Shown here one piece after another: positions 8,876 to 15,435 of a DNA stretch of 39,827 nt (within the stretch, counting starts at the first letter, position 1; every line of letters starts with the position of its first letter). The notes beneath the pieces are model-generated. The model made no database searches. It worked only from the letters and a program-made list of their open reading frames with translations, and was not told the origin of the DNA. A program made the translations under genes and the position numbers. Source of the stretch: a virus; IMG/VR virus record IMGVR_UViG_3300022752_000164, positions 1 to 39,827 of that record; one strand, given 5' to 3'.

Positions 8876-8913
8876 AAATGGCGGTGAATAGGCGAACCTA
8901 CGCACCGCCATTT
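8876..8913 (-). terminator. Strong hairpin after the major capsid gene
   Basis: An 11-base perfect inverted repeat (AAATGGCGGTG at 8876-8886, CACCGCCATTT at 8903-8913) encloses a second 4-bp stem whose minus-strand loop reads TTCG. It lies in the 82-base gap between the capsid stop and the next start. The trailing bases are only weakly T-rich, so it may be a partial terminator or an mRNA-stabilising stem that lets capsid message exceed fibre message. Confidence 0.7.
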
Positions 8914-8930
8914 TAGGCTGAACTTTTGAA

Positions 8931-9911
8931 TTAAGCGACTACGGTGTAAGCGAATGCACCAAGGTCTGCTGCAACTACCTTGTTAGCGAACGCAATCTGC
9001 GATTCAACATAGGTAGCAGCGTTCTGCTCTAGGCGGTACTGCTTAGTTCCAACAGTCAAGCCAAGGCCCTCTGAAACACCTCTCCACTGGAATGAATATC
9101 CAGCAGATGGAGTTAGAATTCCTGGGTTTGGTGCAGAGTGAACTAGAAGTGCAGACTTGCCGAACGAGAATGAGAATGAACCAGTCTGACCCTCGGTAGC
9201 AGTGTTCTTAACTGCCTTAGCGACAAGAACTTCCTGAAGACCGAAAAGTTCGGCTAGGTAGTTGGTGTCTGGAACAGAAGAACCAGTGTACTTAACACGG
9301 TCGATTACGTCTGGGTGCTGACGTAGAATCTGGTAAACGTCATAACCTAGAACCAACTTGTTTGGTTCAAAACCAGTGGTGCTAAGAATCTTTGCTTTCC
9401 AAGTCTCAACGTCAAGAATAGGGTCAGAGTTAGCGAAATCAGACCACTGGCGGAATGTGGTTGTACCAGAAGTACCAGAGTTAGTGCCCTGATAGTCAGT
9501 GCCCCAAACGCTAGTCTTAATGAAGTCAGAAACAAACTGGTTCTCCATACGGTTTAGAATCAACTGTGCAGTAAACTTAGCACCGTCACGAAGTGGGTCT
9601 AGAGGTGCATCGAAGTTAGCCATAGTTTGGTCGCCGATTACCTTTTTAATCGCATAAACGTATGCGTAGTAAGAGTCTGTGCTTAGACCATAACCAGAAG
9701 TTGCTGCCTCAGCACCGTCAGCACGAACTGCTGCATCGTCTCTGAACCAGTCTTCCTTGGTGTACTTGAAGTAAAGGTCGCTCTGCTTGTCAACTGGGAC
9801 AATAGGGAATACCTTGTTAGCGATAAAGTTATCGGCTGATTGAATATAGGCCAACGAAGTGTTGGTCAGGATACTATCAACGTGTACCGCTGAAATTGAT
9901 GGTTGTGGCAT
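8931..9911 (-). CDS. Major capsid protein, HK97 fold
   Basis: A 326-residue protein. It begins MPQPSISAVHVDSILTNTSL, followed by an N-terminal region with F-P-I-V-P-V-D-K-Q-S-D-L-Y, then K-V-I-G-D-Q-T-M-A-N-F-D-A, a long spine-like helix region around 110-140, and P-N-K-L-V-L-G-Y-D-V-Y near 185, all usual in major capsid proteins found with DUF2190-type decoration proteins. No long cleaved delta domain is visible. The gene is flanked by the decoration protein upstream and an isolated hairpin downstream, as expected for a highly expressed gene. AAGGAA precedes the ATG. Confidence 0.9.
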   Translation of the reverse strand: MPQPSISAVHVDSILTNTSLAYIQSADNFIANKVFPIVPVDKQSDLYFKYTKEDWFRDDAAVRADGAEAATSGYGLSTDSYYAYVYAIKKVIGDQTMANFDAPLDPLRDGAKFTAQLILNRMENQFVSDFIKTSVWGTDYQGTNSGTSGTTTFRQWSDFANSDPILDVETWKAKILSTTGFEPNKLVLGYDVYQILRQHPDVIDRVKYTGSSVPDTNYLAELFGLQEVLVAKAVKNTATEGQTGSFSFSFGKSALLVHSAPNPGILTPSAGYSFQWRGVSEGLGLTVGTKQYRLEQNAATYVESQIAFANKVVAADLGAFAYTVVA

Positions 9912-9929
9912 CTAATTATTCCTTAAGGG

Positions 9930-10319
9930 TTAGGCTGCTTTAGCAGTTGCAGGGACGAGTAGCATAGTGATGATGTCGTTTGCAGCAGCAGCAGCAGTAA
10001 GTGCCATTCCGCAAATGAACTTGGTTGTGTCTGTACCAGAAACCAGAGTGACCGCAAGGCCTGCTGAAGTAGTACCGACTTTAGCACCAACAGCAATCGC
10101 TGCTGATGCCTTAATTTTGACGATTCCAGAAACTACTACTTCTGCGGTCTGTCCGCTTTTAGGAGTATTCACTAGAACGCCAACTGGAACGTCAGTAGCA
10201 GCAGCAACAGCGATAGCGGTTGTTCCTGACATCTTGACGAATGTAAACTGTGAGGATGACAGGTCTGCACCAGCAGCAACGCTGAATTTAGCCTGTGATT
10301 CTACATACTCAACTGCCAT
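9930..10319 (-). CDS. Capsid decoration protein, DUF2190-like
   Basis: A 129-residue Ala/Val/Thr-rich beta protein. The patterns D-V-P-V-G-V-L-V-N-T-P and V-V-V-S-G-I-V-K-I-K-A-S with a following A-I-A-V-G-A-K-V-G match DUF2190 proteins, small beta-tulip proteins that stabilise capsids. Its place between the scaffold-like gene and the major capsid gene is the usual one. Confidence 0.8.
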   Translation of the reverse strand: MAVEYVESQAKFSVAAGADLSSSQFTFVKMSGTTAIAVAAATDVPVGVLVNTPKSGQTAEVVVSGIVKIKASAAIAVGAKVGTTSAGLAVTLVSGTDTTKFICGMALTAAAAANDIITMLLVPATAKAA

Positions 10320-11141
10320 TTAATTAGTCTCCTTGTAGTAGCGTTTTGCCAACTCTGGATTAGAGTCAAGCACTTTTTCAATTCCCTGCTCGATAGTCTT
10401 GACTACGCCAGTCTCAACAAGAGATTTAGCGAGAGTCTTGGCCTCTTCATAAACAGAGTTTCCCGATACTGCCTTTGCAGTACCGAATTCTTTTAGCAAA
10501 CCAGCCTCGGCTAGTTGTGCGTCAGCACTAACCAAAACTGCCTCAACAGACTTAGCCAAAGCCTCGTCAATTGCTGCAATTCTGCGTAGAGCAGGGGCAA
10601 AAGTTTCGTGTTCTAGGCCTAAAGTGCTGAAAGTTTCTTTAGACTTTGCAACAGCCTCAGCATCTAGTCTTTCGTCACGTTCTTTAGCAACTAGGTCTTT
10701 AGCCTTAGCGAGTTCTTCCTGCTGTGCTATGAAAGCCTTAGCAAATACTTCTGCCTGTTCTTCTGGCATACCGTCGAGAGATTTAGCAATCTCTTCTGGC
10801 AAGTTTTCGTATGACTTTTTGGTTTCTTTAGGCATCATATCTGCCATTTTCTTTTCGAGGTCAGCGTACTTCTTCTTCCAAGACTTCAATTCGTCTTCCA
10901 TAGACATTGGAGTCTCGTCAGTGTTGTCGCTTTTCTCGACTAGGTTGTCTTCAACAACTTCGCTCAATGTGTCCTCCTCGGACTTCTTAAGACCCAATGC
11001 CTCAAGCACTAGGTTTCGAGTATTATTTTCATCTTCTGCCGATTTCATTACCAAGAAACCGTCGTGTAGATGTGCTGCTCTGTCAACGCCAGAAGTTTCT
11101 GTCACTTCAAGCCCAACTAATTTTCTAACAGGTTTACCCAC
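10320..11141 (-). CDS. Scaffolding-like coiled-coil protein
   Basis: A 273-residue protein if it starts at the GTG of VGKPVRKLVGLEV, which has AAAGGG five bases upstream; the frame is open about 32 codons further but without such a site. Residues 10-35 (G-L-E-V-T-E-T-S-G-V-D) resemble the start of many phage head proteins. Residues about 60-220 are charged, Lys/Glu/Ala-rich and predicted coiled coil, ending with K-R-Y-Y-K-E-T-N. Position directly before decoration and capsid genes supports a scaffold. It is the first gene of the left minus-strand block, so its promoter should lie in 11142-11355. Confidence 0.75.
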   Translation of the reverse strand: MGKPVRKLVGLEVTETSGVDRAAHLHDGFLVMKSAEDENNTRNLVLEALGLKKSEEDTLSEVVEDNLVEKSDNTDETPMSMEDELKSWKKKYADLEKKMADMMPKETKKSYENLPEEIAKSLDGMPEEQAEVFAKAFIAQQEELAKAKDLVAKERDERLDAEAVAKSKETFSTLGLEHETFAPALRRIAAIDEALAKSVEAVLVSADAQLAEAGLLKEFGTAKAVSGNSVYEEAKTLAKSLVETGVVKTIEQGIEKVLDSNPELAKRYYKETN

Positions 11142-11355
11142 ATCAGCCCTTTCAGGTCTAGAACAATAAAACAACATAAGACAACCAACATCCCGCTCGA
11201 CACGCAGACAATAAGAATATTGATTAAAACATTCCATTTAGAATGTTTCGTCTCCAAAGATAACACCATAAGTGCTAAAAGAGAGACGAAAATAAAGATT
11301 TGGCGAATTAGCGTGTTGCCAGCGAGAATTGTTTTACCACTAAAAGAGGAGTTTT
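11142..11355. promoter_or_regulatory. Divergent intergenic region with two inverted repeats
   Basis: This gap separates the scaffold gene (leftward) from the prepilin peptidase gene (rightward), so it should hold promoters for both directions. I see no convincing -35/-10 pair. Two adjacent inverted repeats are clear: AAACATTC/GAATGTTT (11227-11234 and 11241-11248) and TTTCGTCTC/GAGACGAAA (11246-11254 and 11283-11291). They overlap by three bases, so only one can form at a time in a transcript, which suggests an operator or a switch. Function not proven. Confidence 0.5.
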
Positions 11356-11817
11356 ATGTTTACACAAATAATCAGTTGGTTGCCCTTAGTTTATCTGGGA
11401 ATCGTCGCTATACCACTCGTAATTATCGACCTTAGAGAACATCGGCTGCCAAACAAAATCGTTCTACCTTTCATCGCTTTAGCCTTTATTGCTAATATTG
11501 CCACAAATATAATTCAGCAATCTTGGGGTAATCTGGGGGTTGGTTTAGGGCTTACCGTCGCCATATTTATTCTTGGCATTATTGCCAACTATTTTGATAT
11601 TCTGGGGATGGGCGATGTCAAAATGTTCAGCGGAATCTATCTTGCTTTGAGCGTATTTTCACCGTTGCTGGCGTTGTGGGTAATCCCCATAACCATAGGT
11701 TTCGGTTTATTGGGGTTTATTGTTGGTTTGCTGATGCGTAAATTAACTCTAACTGTTCCCCTAGGCCCTTGGATGCTTGTAGCCACAGCGTTCACGCTAA
11801 CGATAGTTTGGGGTTAA
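11356..11817 (+). CDS. A24 prepilin peptidase
   Basis: A 153-residue integral membrane aspartic protease of the type IV prepilin peptidase family, short form as in TadV/CpaA. Both catalytic Asp motifs are present: I-I-D-L-R-E-H-R-L-P-N (Asp25) and G-M-G-D-V-K (Asp87). Hydrophobic segments near residues 5-24, 36-52, 60-80, 92-130 and 138-152 are membrane helices. The N-terminal Cys-rich methylase domain of long forms is absent. AGAGGAG lies before the ATG. Such enzymes cleave type IV pilin leader peptides at the inner membrane. It is a host-type gene, unusual in a phage, and leads the only plus-strand block. It could alter host pili. Confidence 0.88.
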   Translation: MFTQIISWLPLVYLGIVAIPLVIIDLREHRLPNKIVLPFIALAFIANIATNIIQQSWGNLGVGLGLTVAIFILGIIANYFDILGMGDVKMFSGIYLALSVFSPLLALWVIPITIGFGLLGFIVGLLMRKLTLTVPLGPWMLVATAFTLTIVWG

Positions 11818-11819
11818 AG

Positions 11820-12212
11820 ATGCCTAAATACGAAATCAAATGGACTAAAGAACAATGGTATAAAGCCACCGTCGAGGCAGATAATCGAGAAAAGGCGGAA
11901 GATTTGTTTTGGGAAGAACAATTAACTAATGTCGAAAATCTGGGTGGCGAGATTCAAGACAGTCTTGAAATCAGAGAAATAGATGGTAAACCAGCCAAAT
12001 TGCATTATTTCGCTGTTTATTACGATAGCGAGAATGAAGAATGGGCTATTGACCACGAAGTTAATTTAGGCAAAATCTGGGATAAATCTCAACAGGAATG
12101 GCGAGAACCCTCTAATGAATTCGAAATCGAATTAGATAAAGTCGCTCAACAAACTCTAGAAACTTCATTGCGATTACTAAATGGATTGATTAATGGCGAC
12201 ACCAAGAGTTAG
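11820..12212 (+). CDS. Hypothetical acidic protein
   Basis: A 130-residue protein if translation starts at the ATG of MPKYEIKWTKEQ, two bases after the prepilin peptidase stop. The frame is open upstream but that part only overlaps the membrane gene. Sequence is rich in Glu, Asp and Trp (K-W-T-K-E-Q-W-Y-K-A; D-S-E-N-E-E-W-A-I-D), soluble, mixed alpha/beta. It overlaps the next gene by 20 bases. No family recognised. Confidence 0.75.
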   Translation: MPKYEIKWTKEQWYKATVEADNREKAEDLFWEEQLTNVENLGGEIQDSLEIREIDGKPAKLHYFAVYYDSENEEWAIDHEVNLGKIWDKSQQEWREPSNEFEIELDKVAQQTLETSLRLLNGLINGDTKS

Positions 12213-12474
12213 AAAAGACGAATTAAAACGTCTTCAAAAAGAACAGATGGAGAAAAACCGCATCACGATGGAATGGTTGATGCGTGAAAGTGCCACCGTC
12301 GAAGAAGATTTCATAATTCTGGCGGATGGCATTAAAGTACGTTGGCATACAGAGAAATGGCCTCAAAGTTTTGAAGTAGTCAATAAAGAAGATGTTTATT
12401 TCTATCGCACTTTAGACGATGTTCGTCTGGGTGTGCGAGATATTCGCAGAAACAATCAAGAGAGGTATTTGTGA
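12193..12474 (+). CDS. Hypothetical basic small protein
   Basis: A 93-residue protein that begins MATPRVRKDELKRLQKEQ. The first 25 residues are a charged helix and the rest is compact with alternating strands (D-F-I-I-L-A-D-G-I-K-V-R-W). It overlaps both neighbours, so the four plus-strand genes form one operon. No family recognised. Confidence 0.7.
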   Translation: MATPRVRKDELKRLQKEQMEKNRITMEWLMRESATVEEDFIILADGIKVRWHTEKWPQSFEVVNKEDVYFYRTLDDVRLGVRDIRRNNQERYL

Positions 12475-12944
12475 GCAAAATAGAAATTGAACAGGAACTT
12501 TTGCAGGTTCACCGTCGCACATCTGCTTTAAATGAATTAGGCAGAGTAATAGATTATTTAATTGCTAACGAAATTATTAGGAATAACCTCGGCAACACCA
12601 ATTATGTTGGCGTAAACGTTTTTACTGGGAACGCTTTAGATTTAGATGGTTTGACTGAGGTTGGCGAATTAAAGCCTTTACCGTCGCAAGAGGAGATTAT
12701 GGGCCTCGCAGACAAGGCTTTAGATGAGGTCGCTAAAGTCAATCGTGCAAATCGTTACGAGAATGCCGACCTCGTTATTGCGATGATGAAACTATACGAA
12801 TCGTTAGAAAAGTTATTTGGGGTTAAGCGTAAAGCCCAAGAGGATTGCGGATGTCATTCCTGTAAAACCTTTGAAGATGAAAAGTGTTCTGCCTGTTTAG
12901 AGGCTTGTTTACCGTGTCAAGATAAACATGCGGAAGAAGAATAA
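12471..12944 (+). CDS. Hypothetical protein with a Cys-rich C terminus
   Basis: A 157-residue protein starting at GTG and overlapping the previous stop by four bases. Residues 1-60 and 85-120 are helical. The last 35 residues hold eight Cys in C-G-C-H-S-C, then K-C-S-A-C-L-E-A-C-L-P-C, spacing that suggests one or two metal sites. It ends two bases before a terminator hairpin. Function unknown. Confidence 0.7.
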   Translation: MSKIEIEQELLQVHRRTSALNELGRVIDYLIANEIIRNNLGNTNYVGVNVFTGNALDLDGLTEVGELKPLPSQEEIMGLADKALDEVAKVNRANRYENADLVIAMMKLYESLEKLFGVKRKAQEDCGCHSCKTFEDEKCSACLEACLPCQDKHAEEE

Positions 12945-12945
12945 A

Positions 12946-12971
12946 CCAATTTTTTGGAATCTAAAAATTGG
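12946..12971. terminator. Bidirectional terminator between convergent genes
   Basis: A perfect 9-bp inverted repeat (CCAATTTTT at 12946-12954, AAAAATTGG at 12963-12971) with an 8-base loop sits between the stop of the plus-strand operon and the stop of the facing minus-strand gene. It is AT-rich, giving a run of T in either direction within the stem. Position between convergent genes makes a shared terminator the simplest reading. Confidence 0.75.
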
Positions 12972-12975
12972 ATAA

Positions 12976-13179
12976 TTAATTAATTTCAATCAAAGTTTCA
13001 GCGTCAAGAATGTAATATTCGTGATTATCGAATTCAATTAAAACTTTAGCGTCAGTGCTGCCCTCGTCGATAATCCCATAAAAATCAGTGATTTTACCGT
13101 GAGCAGTTTCCCCGAAACCAATATCGACTTTACCTTGCTTGCCGAGATGTTTCTCCCGCAAATCTTCTAATCTAATCAC
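12976..13179 (-). CDS. Hypothetical small beta protein
   Basis: A 67-residue protein starting at GTG (MIRLEDLREKHLGKQG). The sequence alternates Gly, Asp and hydrophobic residues (I-T-D-F-Y-G-I-I-D-E-G; A-K-V-L-I-E-F-D) as in small beta barrels. It is the last gene of the minus-strand run before the convergent terminator. Its start codon touches an inverted repeat. No family recognised. Confidence 0.65.
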   Translation of the reverse strand: MIRLEDLREKHLGKQGKVDIGFGETAHGKITDFYGIIDEGSTDAKVLIEFDNHEYYILDAETLIEIN

Positions 13180-13208
13180 GCCTAAATATTAGTAGCAAAA
13201 ATTAGGCG
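13179..13208 (-). repeat. Inverted repeat touching a start codon
   Basis: CGCCTAA (13179-13185) and TTAGGCG (13202-13208) form a 7-bp stem with a 16-base loop just upstream of the 67-residue gene. The stem begins at the first base of its GTG start and occupies the usual ribosome site, so it could reduce translation or act as a weak terminator after the phosphoesterase gene. Confidence 0.5.
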
Positions 13209-13219
13209 ACCCGCTGACA

Positions 13220-14359
13220 CTAAACGATAGTAAAATCTTGGAATGCAGGGCCATCACCTGTCACCATAACAACTGCACCTGTTCTAGCGACATCACCGTG
13301 AGTTTGTTTCCAATAATTGCTTTCAGATTCAAACGTAGGCACACAAATAACTGTTCTGTCTCGTTTTAACGCTAAATGCATTTCGTGTTCGTGTCCGTGT
13401 AAAAGAAATTGCGATGCACCAGCACTCTGGAAGTTTAAAGCCTGACCAGACCACCATTCGAACGCTTTACCTTTACGCCATTGATTCCCGTGTGCGTGAG
13501 TGAAAATAGCACCGCCAACCTGACGTGTAATAAACGATTCATCAACGTTAGGAACAAAAGTTTTCACGTGTCCATAAGCAGCGGGATTCAACAACATCGC
13601 ATCAGCAACAGCAATTATCGCCTCGGTTGCGTGTCCATCGTCTTTTCTGGTTGAAACAGGTTGTCTTTGAGCCTCATCGTGATTTCCGTTAACAACGTCT
13701 ATTTCAAGCCTCTCTGCGTAAGGTGCAAACGAATCAATAGCGTAAAGAGCAAGCCTGCGAAATAACCTGTATTGCTCTGTAATAGTTAATTCAGTTCGCC
13801 ACATATTTCGGCCATTCTGCGAAACGTTGCCCTCTATACAATCGCCTAACCAAGCGATATGGGCTAAACCAATACTTCTAGTTTTGCGTAAACGTTTTAA
13901 TTCAACAACACCAGATTCAATGGATTCCAGAACCCTGTTAACTATTCCCTCAGTGCCATCACCGTCGATTTTACCTAACTGCAAATCTCCCGCTAACCAA
14001 TGGAATACTTTGTCGTTGGTTGTCTTCACCGTTGTAACAGGTTTACGTTTATTTACAAGGTCAATGATTTCTTGAATATTTGATGTACCTACTGGCCCGA
14101 TAGCAAATTTGTAACTAGACAACCATTCGCCATCTTCTTTTTGTTGCCAACGAGAAGTTTTTAGAGTACCGATAATACGTACTTCTTTAGGGTCGTACCC
14201 AAAAAACTCTAATAGTTCAGTGTAATTTGGGGGTTCAGTTAGGCCAGCGGTTTGAATAAATCCGCTAGTACCGTCGTATTCCGATGTTGGAATAAAAGGC
14301 ATATTTGGTTTAGGTTCAACCATACTAGGTTGAGGCAAAAAGTCTTTTAAACCTGCCAT
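13220..14359 (-). CDS. Metallophosphoesterase (calcineurin-like)
   Basis: A 379-residue protein. The five phosphoesterase motifs are visible in order: G-D-L-Q-L-G-K (124-130), G-D-C-I-E-G (172-177), G-N-H-D-E (225-229), T-H-A-H-G and, near the C-terminal third, L-H-G-H-E-H. These bind two metals for phosphodiester or phosphomonoester cleavage. Residues 1-110 are an added N-terminal region with a DNA-binding-like segment (L-L-E-F-F-G-Y-D-P-K-E-V). Such proteins occur in many phages as DNA nucleases or nucleotide phosphatases; the substrate here is unknown. It overlaps the HTH-like gene by one base. Confidence 0.85.
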   Translation of the reverse strand: MAGLKDFLPQPSMVEPKPNMPFIPTSEYDGTSGFIQTAGLTEPPNYTELLEFFGYDPKEVRIIGTLKTSRWQQKEDGEWLSSYKFAIGPVGTSNIQEIIDLVNKRKPVTTVKTTNDKVFHWLAGDLQLGKIDGDGTEGIVNRVLESIESGVVELKRLRKTRSIGLAHIAWLGDCIEGNVSQNGRNMWRTELTITEQYRLFRRLALYAIDSFAPYAERLEIDVVNGNHDEAQRQPVSTRKDDGHATEAIIAVADAMLLNPAAYGHVKTFVPNVDESFITRQVGGAIFTHAHGNQWRKGKAFEWWSGQALNFQSAGASQFLLHGHEHEMHLALKRDRTVICVPTFESESNYWKQTHGDVARTGAVVMVTGDGPAFQDFTIV

Positions 14360-14580
14360 TATTTAGGCATCTTCGCTCTGTGGCGAGCAATCGACGCATC
14401 GCTTACAGGATAACCTGCTTGAGTTAGTTTGGATGCAATGTAAACGTTGCTAAAAGCAGGATTAACCAAGCAAGAATTAAGATAAACAGCATCGTCTTCA
14501 TCAAGGGTCTCCAATATTCTTTCTACTGCACCTTTGCGGGCTTGCGGTTCTGGCGGTACTAAAACATCTTTTAGGGCCAT
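14359..14580 (-). CDS. Small helix-turn-helix-like protein
   Basis: A 73-residue helical protein. The second half (Y-I-A-S-K-L-T-Q-A-G-Y-P-V-S-D-A-S-I-A-R-H-R) reads like a helix-turn-helix with a recognition helix ending in Arg/His. It sits between a VRR-NUC nuclease and a phosphoesterase, separated by one base from the former, so it may be a DNA-binding partner. It could also resemble a truncated small terminase, but a separate small terminase gene is present at 32928-33506. Confidence 0.6.
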   Translation of the reverse strand: MALKDVLVPPEPQARKGAVERILETLDEDDAVYLNSCLVNPAFSNVYIASKLTQAGYPVSDASIARHRAKMPK

Positions 14581-14581
14581 A

Positions 14582-14929
14582 TTATTCTCCTCTAAGTATT
14601 TTTAGTATTTCTACTATTTGTGAGGGTCTCCACACATACGACACTATACCACAATCACGAAACGCTTGTAGCCATTCATCCTGTTCTTCACTCGTTTCCC
14701 CTGTTTCTCTCTTCAATTCAACAAACATTAACTTAGGCGGTTTCACCAACACTAAATCAGGGAATCCTGCAACAATCTTCTGCGACCAACCAGCAGCATT
14801 AGGTTTATTGTCTGGCGGATGATAATACTTCCAACCAGCCATCCAAGCAGCCTTGATTACCGTCGCTTGAAAATCTTTCTCGGACACTGCTCGCCACATA
14901 CGTTCTTCGGCAGATAACCTTTTACCCAT
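14582..14929 (-). CDS. VRR-NUC endonuclease
   Basis: A 115-residue protein of the VRR-NUC nuclease family. The core signature is G-F-P-D-L-V-L-V (about 55-62) followed by F-V-E-L-K-R-E-T-G-E and a Q a few residues later, giving the Asp, Glu-x-Lys and Gln of the PD-(D/E)xK fold. N-terminal F-Q-A-T-V-I-K-A-A resembles the usual first helix with Glu/Gln. In phages, stand-alone VRR-NUC proteins are thought to act on branched DNA during recombination or packaging. It is the last protein gene before the non-coding stretch. Confidence 0.88.
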   Translation of the reverse strand: MGKRLSAEERMWRAVSEKDFQATVIKAAWMAGWKYYHPPDNKPNAAGWSQKIVAGFPDLVLVKPPKLMFVELKRETGETSEEQDEWLQAFRDCGIVSYVWRPSQIVEILKILRGE

Positions 14930-14992
14930 AACTCAATTATGCCCCATAATCACCGTCGTAAAGCGGTTTGGGCCACAAGAACACTGCATCTC

Positions 14993-15061
14993 TGGTGGAC
15001 TATGTGGATTCGAACCACCAGCACTCTGGCTGAACCCGTAGCCCTTTGGCCACGCTAGTCC
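14993..15061 (-). ncRNA. tRNA-like element B, CCA-ended, not a canonical tRNA
   Basis: On the minus strand GGACTA pairs with TAGTCC and is followed by A-CCA. A T-arm-like hairpin (GTGG, TTCGAAT, CCAC) sits in the right place. Between them lie a 6-bp hairpin (GTGGCC, loop AAAG, GGCTAC) and a 4-bp hairpin (CCAG, AGTG, CTGG). The element is 69 bases and has no proper D-loop and no 7-base anticodon loop, so I cannot assign an anticodon. The one G-U pair in the D-like stem is allowed only on the minus strand. It may be a tRNA mimic, a decayed tRNA or the 3' end of a larger RNA. Confidence 0.5.
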
Positions 15062-15064
15062 TGT

Positions 15065-15229
15065 GAAACTAAGAACCCTAATGTCAAAGCAATAGGGGGA
15101 ATTCCCTCTTAGTTTCTAAACGCAACCCCGAAAGGTTGGTGCTCTAAGCCATAGGCAAAGAGGAGGTTATGCAACTACCCTGCTGACGAAACAACAGGGG
15201 TGGAATAATCTGCGATTAGTTGCCATAAC
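15065..15229 (-). ncRNA. Structured non-coding RNA candidate (middle part)
   Basis: This stretch encodes no convincing protein but holds four strong stems: a 10-bp stem (15065-15074 with 15107-15116) enclosing CCCTA/TAGGG; CAACC/GGTTG with loop CCGAAA (15123-15138); a nested CTCT-GCC/GGC-AGAG (15142-15162); and GTTATGCAACTA pairing with TAGTTGC-C-ATAAC (15166-15177 with 15217-15229, one bulge), enclosing an 8-bp stem (15178-15185 with 15192-15199). That last stem has a G-U pair on the minus strand but a C-A mismatch on the plus strand, favouring a minus-strand RNA. It is flanked by the two tRNA-like elements. Confidence 0.6.
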
Positions 15230-15237
15230 GCAGCACG

Positions 15238-15316
15238 TGGACTAGCAGAGATTCGAACTCTGGTGCAAGCAAATTCCCTAAAGGGTTTTATTCGCCTGAC
15301 GAAACCAACCTAGCCC
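15238..15316 (-). ncRNA. tRNA-like element A
   Basis: On the minus strand GGGCTAG pairs with CTAGTCC (one G-U), and CAGAG-TTCGAAT-CTCTG is a perfect T-arm followed directly by the acceptor strand and an A discriminator; CCA is not encoded. The 47 bases between acceptor and T-arm can form TTCG/CGAA and CCC/GGG hairpins but not a normal D-arm plus 7-base anticodon loop. The length is 79 bases. It starts one base inside the stop codon of the small gene at 15316-15435. An unusual or decayed tRNA remains possible. Confidence 0.5.
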
Positions 15317-15435
15317 TATTTAATAATCTTAACAGGTGGATTAGGAATAACTTTAACGTTAGCGGGAGTTTGTGCAGGAACTTTAACTCCACCAGTTGAA
15401 TCAACGTGAACAGAACTAGAAGTGGGATTACTCAT
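15316..15435 (-). CDS. Small hypothetical protein, 39 residues
   Basis: The start codon overlaps the preceding stop in the arrangement ATGAGTAA, the same overlap used by the small zinc gene after the small terminase. It would encode 39 residues, starting MSNPTSSSVHVDSTGGV and ending P-P-V-K-I-I-K, Pro/Val-rich with no Cys or Trp. No strong ribosome site, so expression would rely on coupling. No family recognised. It ends where tRNA-like element A begins. Confidence 0.45.
   Translation of the reverse strand: MSNPTSSSVHVDSTGGVKVPAQTPANVKVIPNPPVKIIK

Noticed and set aside
10624-11169. Long plus-strand frame opposite the scaffold gene
   Set aside because: Ser/Ala-rich shadow of the coiled-coil gene on the other strand; no ribosome site.
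11220-11435. Plus-strand reading frame before the prepilin peptidase
   Set aside because: It overlaps the peptidase gene in another phase, crosses the inverted repeats and has no family-like composition or ribosome site.
14993-15316. tmRNA gene
   Set aside because: The length and tRNA-like 3' end fit, but the conserved 5' tmRNA sequence, a long H2 helix next to the T-arm and a tag frame ending in Ala-Ala stop are not present.
14993-15316. Two ordinary tRNA genes
   Set aside because: Acceptor stems and T-arms are good, but I cannot draw a D-arm and 7-base anticodon loop in either element, so no anticodon is claimed.
14993-15316. GOLLD or ROOL giant phage RNA
   Set aside because: These are roughly twice as long or more, and I do not recognise their conserved stems here.
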